Below, one piece after another: positions 48,887 to 58,733 of a DNA stretch of 64,000 bases (position 1 is its first letter; each line of letters starts with the position of its first letter). The stretch comes from Agrypnia vestita (lineage: Eukaryota; Arthropoda; Insecta; Trichoptera; Phryganeidae): NCBI GenBank assembly GCA_016648135.1, contig JADDOH010023619.1, positions 1 to 64,000 of the forward strand, given 5' to 3'. Position numbers and translations under genes: made by a program. Under the pieces are notes generated by a model. That model was not told the origin of the DNA, made no database searches, and was given only the letters and a program-made list of their open reading frames with translations.

Positions 48887-49149
48887 GTACAGGAAAGATT
48901 TCTGTAAAATTAAATGACACAAAAAATCAGTGGTATCATAAATTTATATTTTAAGGATAACTCTAACCAGCCATTTTGGCCTATTCAGTATTAATCCTTA
49001 TCAAATTAAACATCTTTTTAACCTTAAGCATTACCGTAGATCAAATTTATCCTTTACACCAAATTATTAAATTAAATATCTTAGAAGATGACGAATTTAT
49101 CACTACAAAAATAAAACTGTTGCTATCAATATATCATAGATGTCTCATT

Positions 49150-49580
49150 ATCATTATATTTTTATGGGAAAGTAGGTATGGAAGTCTTTGTGTGTTCATA
49201 GACCTTACGACCTATCGTACGGCTGGCTTAAGTGATCACTTTACACAATGTAACGTTCGCCATTTCCACCCATGAGAGAATACCATTTCTATTAAATTTT
49301 TGGAAGTTGTATATTATACGAAACGTTCCGTATATGTGTTGCAGCAATCCTTAGCGCCGCCGGCATCCAAAGCTTTTTCATTCCCCTTAAATGACCACAG
49401 ATGTCACTAATGAGATATCTATTTGATGATTTTTTTGGAATTCTTAGCAATATCCTTTATATGTGTAATAATCCTTCCGAATTATTAGCCTTACACCAAA
49501 ATACGCCTGAAATATCATTTCAAATTTTTAAACTCCTTAAGACCAGTATTTTCATTCAGAATATTTTGAGTTTGTTCAAA
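49150..49580 (+). mobile_element. Worn copy of the 23824 foldback family
   Basis: It shares GGGAAAGTAGGTATGGAAGTC, GGCTTAAGTGATCACTTTACAC and CGCCATTTCCACCCATGA with 23824 and 25407. Near its far end it has ATTCAGAATATTTTGAGTTTG, with many substitutions between. Confidence 0.55.
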
Positions 49581-49689
49581 TTATTCAGAAGGTTCTGTAA
49601 AATTTGGAAAAACTCAAAACATTCTAAAAAAAAAAAAACTATAACAGGCGAAGCCAGGCCGGATCGGTAGTAATATAATAAAAACCTTA

Positions 49690-50441
49690 CATTTTTTTCC
49701 AATTTATGCAAGGTTTTAATAATTATTTTTGACATCAAAGTGAATGAATTTTTAATATTCTGTATATTATGCTGCACTGATAATCCAACGTTTTACAGGA
49801 AAAAAGTTAGAAATACTGAAAAAAAAAACTGCCGACATTTCACCCAAAGTGTAATGGATATTTTCTATTAAAAATCGAGTGAAGAAGACTCTCCAAAAGC
49901 TTTTGTTAGCAGCTTCAAGACACCCTCTGTATCAAGTTCAGCAAAATAAAAATTCCCTTGGCTGGTAACTAAACTCCGGTTATAAATGTTACCATTGGAC
50001 TATCTACGAATACAGTATTTTTTACGTTAATGACGTTTAATTTTTTATATATACTGGGCTATTTGGAAAACATTGATAACCTCGCAGGACTATATTCCTG
50101 CCTTGATTATGAGTCGAAAATGTTCAAGCAGCTATGACCTAATGTCAATAGTTAAGGAGATATGCAACATCAAAATTTGCATTTTTTTTTCAATATTTCT
50201 GACTTATACAAAACGTTGAACTATCAGTAATTTATATTGATTAATTTTTCGTGATAGATATAAGCTACTCTAATAACGTTTTACAAAAAATAAGTTATAA
50301 ATATTGAAAAAAATGCAAACTTTGATGTCGCTTATCTCCATAAATATTGGTATTATGTCTTGGTTGCTTGAACTATTTCGACTCATAATTAAGGCAGGAA
50401 TGTAGTCCTGCGAGGTTATTCATGTTTTCCAAATAACCCTG
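49690..50441. mobile_element. Foldback elements of the 2201 family (one half, one complete)
   Basis: 49690-49935 is a half element ending CACCCTCTGTAT. 50054-50441 is complete: CTGGGCTATTTGGAAAACAT and its inverse ATGTTTTCCAAATAACCC form the ends, followed by AGGACTATATTCCTGCC and its inverse. A TA run follows. Confidence 0.65.
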
Positions 50442-52100
50442 TATATATATATATATAAACAGTAGTGCGTTATAAACTTAAAAACTTGTTATAAGCTTTT
50501 TTACAAATAACAGTCATATTTATTTTATTTGCCTGTTGATCTAGTGTTTAATATACTTACCTAGTGAGCAAGCGGTGGGGGAAATACACCTTATACCGAA
50601 CAAGCAAGAATGTACTATTTTTAATAGCGTGAACTTTTAGCTTTTAGCTTACGTAAGAGTATTGATGTGATATGTATTTATTTTAAATCTATTTATTCAC
50701 AAATATTGTTTTGAAGAATATACATCATTTAAACTAAACCAAATGTGAACACATTCTGCATGTAAAATTACAAAGTGTACAATAACAGAATTTTATATTT
50801 TCATGTGAAATCTTTTTATCCTTCTCAGGGTCCAAGTTTCGACTCGGCAATAGTACCAGAACCTCTAGTAGAATCCCTTTAGAGGTATTATGAGTTTTAC
50901 CACTAAATAACTATAAATTGAAACCGAATATTCGCTGATTTTTACCTGGAAGATGGAAAAGAAATGAATGTTTGTAGTTATAACTCATTTTGACCAATAT
51001 TGCGGTTAGTAAGTTTTACCTCTAAATAGACGATATGTTTCTTAAGATGGAGCGCTTTTGTTAGTACTTCGCGTCCTCCATTTCTTGAAGCGAGTGATCC
51101 CAGGTATACAAACCACTAAAAAATTCTGAATCATCAAGAACAATACTCTCTCTCTCGACATTAGGTTAAAGTGACATAACGATTAACGTCATTCTTTCAA
51201 CGTTTCAACGATTTAAGGCTTCTGTTCAATTCAAGACACAGAACAAAGCCCTCTTCTTTAAACATATAGAGAAGTTTTGGTCTTTAACCAGTGACACTTT
51301 AAGATCTAACCACAAAACATAATAGAAGACAGCGAACTATTCAAATAATGCGAGATCATGAAATACGCGCGCCCATTAAACTGTCAAAAATTTATTAATT
51401 TGAAATTAGTATTCCAGTAATAGGAATAATGTATTGTCGGCCATCTTGAATCGAATACCAATCATAAAGTTGCTCAATTCAAAAGCTGAGGAATGATTGG
51501 TTATTGAACTGAGAAATAGAACTGTTTATTGAATAATGATTCTAGGTGAGTAGGTGTAAGGATTTAATTACGTACCTAATTGTCAGATATTCGTTTTCAA
51601 AACAAAAAACACCAATTCATTCAACATTCAACACGGCTGTCAAAATTGAATGGTTTGAAAAATTTTCAATACGGAATCGTTTTAGGCCGATAATCAATAA
51701 CATGAAAGTGGGTAGGCACATGGACTTTTTTTTGAAAACGCACACGTTTTATTATTTGTCCCATCATATATGTATGCAATGCTGCAGCGATAAATGTCTT
51801 CGAATCGTCGTGAGACGTCGATTCGCAGACATCTATCTATTATTTTAGCTATCACAAACCAATAGTTACATTTGTATCACTTCAAAAATAAATATTAATA
51901 ATTTAATTATAATACATTAAAGTATTATCAAATATATATATCATCTTCCTAGACATTGCGTTATTGTATTAAATATGCATTTTTAACCAATATATATCAA
52001 TCAATTATCACAATCGCGCCAAAGAAGTATAATTTGTACCGCGTGTATATGAGTACACGCGGTTTTCAGTGACTTATTCATAAGTGCACTGTGAACGTGA
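50442..52100. other. AT-rich intergenic stretch without supported gene
   Basis: One 100-codon frame on the plus strand (51546-51848) shows no recognisable motif and has AT-rich codons throughout, so I do not call it. No repeat ends defined. Confidence 0.4.
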
Positions 52101-52107
52101 AAGCGTT

Positions 52108-54709
52108 CTACTCAGTATGACTGAGAACGTGGCGATTTAGTGATCTTTTCTGATTACATGTAAAACTACACTGCGGACATGAAAACATTTTCACACCAGT
52201 GTGAGACAGCATATGGTTTCTCAAGATGACTTTACGATTACATGAATAAGGGCATTGTGAACACTTAAAAGGTTTCTCTCCACTGTGAGTAAACATATGC
52301 CTCTTTAAAGATCCTTGTTGATTACACGTATAAGTGCATTGTGAACAGGAAAACAGTTTTTCGCCAGTATGAGTGAGGGTGTGTCTCGACATAGATGATC
52401 TCTGATTACACGTGTACGCGCACTGGGAACAAGAGAACATGTACTCTCCAGTGTGGCTAAGCTTATGCGTTCTCAACTGAGCTTTTCGTTTACACGAATA
52501 ACTACACTGTGCACACGAAAACTTTTTTTCTCCCGTGTGTGTTAACAAGTGCCTCTTTAGCGAACCTCCTTGATAACACGTAAAAGCACATTGCAAACAC
52601 GAGAACGCCTTCTTCCCAGTATGAGAAAGCATGTGATTTCTCAAGCTCCTCTTATGATTGCAAGAATACGTGCAGAGTGAACAAGAAAATGGTTTCTCAC
52701 CCGTATGGGTGAGGATGTGGTTTTTTAAGTTTCTTTTATGGTTACACATGTAAGAGCAGTGTTCACATCCAAAGAGGTATTTTCCTGTGTGCGTGAGCAT
52801 GTGTACTGTTAGGTTGCTCTTCCGATTGCAGGAATAACTGCACTGTTGACATGAATATGGTTTTTCACCGGTGTGAGTGAGCAAATGAATTTTTAAGATG
52901 GCTCTGCGTTTGCTAGTGTACGTGCACTGAGAACACGAATACAGTTTTTGTTTGGTGTTGGTATTTTTGGCATAGCACACGATCTCTGGTGCTGGCTCCT
53001 TTGAGGTAGATTTTTCTAATACGGAATCTTGTTGCGTTAAGAGATCTGCAAAAAAGGGCATTGTTTATTAATACTGACACTCTTATATTTAAAATGTTAC
53101 AATATTTTTATAAATGGTGCACGTTCCATACTTTTTCAGGTTAACACCAACGAATACGTTAAATCGAAATATAACAAATATGAAGAAACCATTAGAGTTT
53201 AATTGTTTGGAAATAAAATTTTATGGAGAATTAATGCAATTTAATGGAGAATTAATGCCTTCGATAAAAGATGGCACACGAAGAAAAAGACGTGAAAGTC
53301 ATGATAAATGCGTAATTGACTGTCCATAATCAAACACCATCTTCACACATCATTGTCTTTGGAATAATAATCTAACCAAAGAAGAAATTTAGATAATTCT
53401 CATGATATCAAAAATATTCATACAGGCTTAGAACCAGCCGAACTGTTGCCAAATTGCCGGTCCTCACTGAACTGACGAAGTCTTGGTAGCTTATAACCAT
53501 GAACGGAAGAAAAATGGAAGGTACTTGAAAAGTCCTTCATCCGTCAGTGGATAGAAAACATGTGGTCAAACAATGATGGTTAACTTAAACTTATTCAGAA
53601 TCAGCTAGACCTTCCACATTTCTCATGTCATAAAACAAAATCTAAGATTCTTCAAAAATAAAAAAAAAAGATGTGAAGCGAACTCGCAAATAAATAATTT
53701 CCAATAATATAAATATATTTTTTTACTTTCATATATATATTTGTTACAGTTTATTAAATTTTTTCCTTCAATAATATATTTAGTTGGTCATTTTTAATTT
53801 CATATTTATTTGTTATAGATTAATTTAACAATCCATTGATTATATTTGTAAGCAATTAATCCGTTGATTTACTCCCTCTCTAAATACAAGCATTTTTGTT
53901 CTTTTAGAGAAATAGCACGTAAAATCTTTGTTGTTGCAACTTATTAATATGTTCATCTTTCTCATTGTACTTGAGTGAAATAGTCTAAATAAAATAAATC
54001 ATCCGGGTACAGTTGCCGGCAAACTTCTTGAATTTCTTTGGCGTTGTGGGGAATGCGCAGAAGACAAAATTTGGGTCTCGTTGGTGGAATGGTACATGCG
54101 CAAACTCCCCCCACTACGCCGTAAAATTTCAAGATGATTGCCGGCTACTGATTGATACCTAACCTAACCTAACGCATGCCTTTTTTCCTGAGAAGTAATG
54201 GTAGATTGATCAACTTTGCTTGTAGTAACAGTCAAGTTCAAAACATGCATTTTAAGGAAAAATGATGAAAACGCAAAAATCTGTGCTTTGAACTATATTA
54301 TAAACTAAATAAAAACTATAATATTATAAATCGAGTTGATAAAACCGGCTCTAACTCAATTTCGTCGCAAGGATATTTTTTGTCAAAAATATACAAACAT
54401 TGAAGAGTACTTTTTAAACATTCGAGAATAAAAAAACTATTTTTCAAGAAGAGGATACTCATTTTCTCGGATGTCTCTGGCAAAAGAAACCCGACAAGTT
54501 TACCATATTCTCCAAATTAGCCAAAACAACTGTTCACCTGTACTGTCGATGCCATTTGTGGAGTACTCCAAGCACTCCTGCTTGATGTCGGGGAACGATA
54601 TGTCTATCTCCATGTAGGGCACTCCAGCGGCTACTCCCTCATCATCGCTCATAGCTGGAGACCCTAGCTCAGACTTGATGGCAGGAATATATTGGTTGGC
54701 ACTGCCCAT
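52108..54709 (-). CDS. C2H2 zinc-finger protein C, two coding exons, 10 fingers
   Basis: Predicted nuclear DNA-binding regulator of 369 residues. Exon 54709-54538 (donor ACAG|GTGAAC) joins at phase 1 to exon 53045-52108 (acceptor TTTTTTGCAG, stop TAG). The 57-residue acidic part carries IKSELGSP (11-18, psi-K-x-E-x-x-S-P) and PDIKQEC (40-46). Ten Cx2C..Hx3H fingers follow with strong HTGEKPFSC linkers, many helices of the type CN(R/Q/H)(K/R)xxL. The ATG at 54709 follows an acceptor at 54755. The stop falls in the linker after finger 10, and readable coding continues for nine more codons in the same frame, as if a further finger has decayed. Paralogue of A and B. DNA target unknown. Confidence 0.9.
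53455..53575 (+). mobile_element. LINE 3' tail in the intron of gene C
   Basis: ATGGAAGGTACTTGAAAAGTC and CCATCCGTCAGTGGATAG-like words match the LINE tail type at 1065-1130. Only the tail is recognisable. Confidence 0.35.
54003..54160. mobile_element. Foldback MITE, copy 1
   Basis: The ends TACAGTTGCCGGCAAAC and TTGCCGGCTACTG are inverted, each followed inward by CTTGAAATT/AATTTCAAG and CGTAGTGGGG-type blocks. The same element lies inverted at 57519-57667. Confidence 0.65.
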
Positions 54710-55095
54710 GTCGTGTGTTTCCTCAGGGAGCACGAGACGCGAACAGCAATTAACCTAAAATGGCGACCGACCATAGGCAATAGACATGAGCGGCCCATCA
54801 ACTAATCACATAAGATTATCACATAAACGCGTTATGCGATTTTTTTAAGGCGATCGTCTAGCAGAATGAGCAAATTTGACCATTTTTTCTCATATCTTCT
54901 CTTGCGTTTTTTATCACATTTTTGTAAAGAAATTATCTTATTTTAAAATCAGGTTACGTATATTTTAAATACGAATATCTTATTCAAATGTTCCAAACTA
55001 ATGTATATAATTGATTAATAAATTACCAAACCTTCGATGTTTTAAAAATGAAAAAAATTGCTCCACTTTGTGGGCCTTTAATGACTGCATCGCAT

Positions 55096-55700
55096 GTTGA
55101 GATTTTTTTTTTATTCAATAATATTACAAAGTACACGATTTTCTTAAATTTATCACAATTATAGAAAAATCTGTTAGTTTGTTTACTTGCAATTTATGTT
55201 TTAAAAAATACTGATTTTTAAAAAATATTTTATTTTTTTGTGGGTTTTTTTCAACTCTTTTTACATGGTTGACAAATTTTTTACTTCAATAGTCAAAAGA
55301 ATAGATATTATAATTTTATAATAAAAACAAAAAAATATCAAAATCTTTGTGGATATTCCTGATTTTAGATATTTAATCAAGACGCAACGTATTTATGACA
55401 CAATACGCAGCGCCTTGATTAAATAGCTAAAATCTAAAATCGAAAATAATTTTTTGATTTTTTTTTATCAATTTTAAAATAATAATGTCTATTCCTTTAA
55501 TTTATCAAAGAAAAAAGTTATAAACTATCTATGAAGGATTGAAAAAAATACACAAAAAATAAAATAAATAATTTAAAAAAACAGGGTTTTTTTAAAACAT
55601 AAATTGCATGTAAACAAACTAACAGATTTTTCAATAATTGTAATAAATTTAAGATAAACGTTTACTTTGTAATATTATTGAATAAAAAAGACATCTCAAC
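55096..55700. repeat. 605-bp AT-rich palindromic element
   Basis: GTTGAGATTTTTTTTTTATTC at the left and GAATAAAAAAGACATCTCAAC at the right begin arms of about 250 bases. Blocks such as AATCTGTTAGTTTGTTTAC occur inverted. The centre has two inverted TTTAATCAAG words. No coding capacity. Confidence 0.65.
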
Positions 55701-55953
55701 AGGCCGTTCAATCGTAAAAGGCTGACACTGGTATTCTCCTTCATCAGGGCCGGCTGCAATCTTCTCCAATGCACTGCGCTTGCGCGTCCGGCGGCCGCAC
55801 ACCGGCCACACCCTCAAAGCCAAAACACGACAATCCCTAAGACTTAAGCTAACAGTCAGTGCGTTCTCTCAAGTACTTACAATGGGAACTCAGACGTGAT
55901 CCCTCGAAAATGAAAGATTAAACAGAAAGGGCTATTGCTTATAATCATCCGTA

Positions 55954-56643
55954 TTCTGAAAATAACAATGTCTGGATCTTTAAGATCTTTATCCCAACAC
56001 TTAATAGACGATAATGAAAATTAAAAATGTCCAGAGCAGATTTTGTAATTCTACGGCTCAAATACACTGTATTAGAAGATGATATAAGAAAGATTGTTTC
56101 TTACAATCGTATTAATTTCTTCATCCACAGCGTCCAGATGAAATATCATGGCTAAACTTGTCATGACCACGTTCGGCGTTACCGCGTATTCAAATCTTCC
56201 CATCTTGACATTTGATAGATAACAATTTACGTCTTTCTCCCTCCCTCATAGAAACAAACACCGACGTAAAGCTATGTCTCGTTTATTTTTAATTTTTATT
56301 ATCGTCTATTAAGTGTTGGGATAAAGATCTTAAAGATCCAGACATATCTGTCAAAAAATGTCAAGGTGGGAAGATTTGAATACGCGGTAACACCGAACGC
56401 GGTCATTACAAGTTTAGCCATGATATTTCATCTGGACGATTATTATGTTATCTATGTCTGGACGCTGTGGATGAAGAAATTAATACGATTGTAAGAAACA
56501 ATCTTTCTTATATCACCTTTTAATACAGTGCATTTGAGCCGTAGAATTACAAAATCCGCTCTGGACATTTTTAATTTTTATTATCGTCTATTAAGTGTTG
56601 GGATAAAGATCTTAAAGATCCAGACATTGTTATTTTCAGAATC
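55954..56643. repeat. 690-bp palindromic element with internal copy
   Basis: TTCTGAAAATAACAATGTCTGG at the left is inverted at the right end. Inner blocks (ACACTTAATAGACGATAAT, AAATATCATGGCTAAACTTG, AACGTGGTCATGAC-like) are also inverted. The outer block appears a third time at 56277-56345, in the orientation of the right arm. A worn relative is at 45590. Confidence 0.65.
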
Positions 56644-56958
56644 GGGCCGATTATCTCTAAGAGATTAAAGGGTACCTACACCTTATAATTTTTAATAAAA
56701 TTTAGGGAGAAAATATTTGTATCACGAGGCGAGAGTCCTAACCACAAGACCAACAAGTTACTCAAACTATTAATTATTTTGTTATAAAATTTTGAAAAAA
56801 AAATGTACAATGTAGCGTAAACTTTTAAACTGATAAATCATTTTTCGGGAGTTTTTTTAATGTATTTTAATTACATTTCATACATAAATTTGAATGGTAA
56901 AAAAATTCTAGTAAAAAAATCCTAGACATCTTACCGCACTCGTTCTTCAGGCAGTTTA

Positions 56959-57053
56959 GGCCAGCGCCACATTGCGCGGACCTTTCGTCTCGTAAAATCG
57001 GCAAATCAAAATGAAAAGACGCGACGGAAGATCCGCGAAATGCGGCGCTGGCC
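56959..57053. mobile_element. 95-bp MITE with TTA target duplication
   Basis: GGCCAGCGCCACATTGCGCG and the inverse CGCGAAATGCGGCGCTGGCC form nearly the whole element. TTA flanks both sides (56956-56958, 57054-57056). It is a second TWA-targeting MITE type, just 116 bases from the copy at 57170. Confidence 0.75.
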
Positions 57054-57169
57054 TTATGCAGCAAGAGTTGTACACAATATATTATTCTGGAGGCCCGCCT
57101 TACATCAGCTTTGATGCATATTGGAGAAAGATATTGCCCTCTCATAATCGACATGCCACAGCTCACTAA

Positions 57170-57313
57170 GGCCCGGTTGTTTCAAATTCGATCAAAGTAA
57201 GCGTAGAGTTTAAACTGAAATTTTACGTTCTCCACCAATCAGACGATCCGTTTTCGTAAAAATCTATGCTTTTATCGACCGCTTACTTTGATCGAACTTG
57301 AAACAACCGGGCC
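57170..57313. mobile_element. PIF/Harbinger-like MITE, copy 4 (144 bp)
   Basis: Ends GGCCCGGTTGTTTC and GAAACAACCGGGCC with TAA on both sides (57167-57169, 57314-57316). Same body as copy 2 at 16938. Confidence 0.85.
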
Positions 57314-57518
57314 TAAAGCCGTTATTATATGATATATTTGTTTTTATGTTAATACTTACCTTTTTCCTTCTTACTCTGTATGCCTTATTTATTTGAATAA
57401 TTCTTGCTATTACCGTATTTCTTCTTACCTATTATGTACGTGCATGTGATCATCTCTATTTATATATCCATATCTTCTTATATTTTTATATACTCTTGTA
57501 TCATAATTAAAAATATGT

Positions 57519-57667
57519 ACAGTAGCCGGCAAACATCTTGAAATTCTACGGCGTAGTGGGGGGGAAGTTTGCGCATCTGCCTTTCCACCAACGAGACCCA
57601 AATTTCGTCTTCTGCGCATTCCCCCACTACGTCAAAGAATTTCAAGAGGTTTGACTCAACTGTACTT
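57519..57667. mobile_element. Foldback MITE, copy 2 (inverted relative to 54003)
   Basis: GTACAGTAGCCGGCAAAC at the left and CAACTGTACT at the right, with CTTCTGCGCATTCCCCCACTA inside. It reads as the reverse complement of 54003-54160 along its length. Confidence 0.65.
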
Positions 57668-58733
57668 GTATACTGCAGGGAGGTGCAGTGAGAACAATAA
57701 GCATGACTTTTCCCAAGCGTATACTTTGTAAAGAAATCGAAATAAGAGATAAATCTCGTAATACTCCCATCACAAGAATTAACGTATTAATCAGATTTTA
57801 ATATTTCGTAAAATTCTGCCAAATAATACTTTGATTTCGAATTTTTTCCAAATATAGGTATGCTTGAATAAATGTCATGCTTCTTGTTCTCAATGCACAC
57901 TTATAGTATGCTGTACATAAAATGTGTGGAACTGCATTAATCTCCCCACATACTGGAATAAAGTTTATTATTATTATTATTATTATTATTATATGCATAA
58001 ATGTCTATGTCATTTTTCTATGGTTTCTATGGTCGACTGTCGACTGCTATATCGTGCCACCTTTCTCGTTGCACGTGATTTTTTTTCCAAATAATACTGA
58101 TGTCTTGGAATTCACACTATATTCAGGTTGATTCGGACATTGTGTCAAGTTCTTTACAGCGTGCCCGTCGCTGAACTTCCATTGAAAATATAGAGGTACC
58201 TAACCAGTGTCCCGTGATCCAGATACTGGTTGATGTAATAATTCTAATTCGTACGAAAATAGTGTTTTGTTAAAGCGAAGCAGATCTGTAGATGGGTATA
58301 TGTTTATCGCAATGTCTTAATTACATAAAAATCAATCGTTATTACTTTATTGCAATTGTAGCCTCTTTTGATGTGAAAGCGTAACAAATGGGCACCAGTC
58401 TTTCAAAGTAATTTCAAACTTCAATTACTCGGCTAAAAATAGTCGTAGCGCCGCCATCTTGGTTGAGGAAGGATGAAAGTTTGTGCCAATACTGCTTAAA
58501 GCATTCAGCAGCTGTACGTCGCGGGCCCATGTTTTTCGGATTCGACGCTGGTCCATAAATTGGACCATATCTCGGAGACTAATTATCCCATTTGAGTGGA
58601 GAAAATGCTGTTTTGAAGACGATTCTATGTGTTACGAGACAACTGAGTCTCCAACCCTATATCTACAAAATTCAAAAAGATACGACTGTGCTGTGAAATT
58701 GAAAAAAATTGAAAAATTTTCGATTTTCTCAAA
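57668..58733. other. Upstream region of gene D
   Basis: A (TTA)n microsatellite lies at about 57965-57993. 58440-58470 has GTAGCGCCGCCATCTTGG, a word often found near insect promoters, 280 bases before the gene D start codon. No other gene signals. Confidence 0.4.

Noticed and set aside
51546..51848. 100-codon open frame on the plus strand
   Set aside because: No motif, no splice or promoter context, and AT-rich codons like the surrounding non-coding DNA.
54158..54172. Three CCTAA units, like the insect telomere repeat TTAGG
   Set aside because: Only 15 bases, internal, with genes and transposons on both sides, so no telomere or telomeric insertion can be inferred.
56867..57166. 99-codon minus-strand frame ahead of gene C
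   Set aside because: It runs through the 95-bp MITE at 56959-57053, so it is a chance frame rather than an upstream exon.
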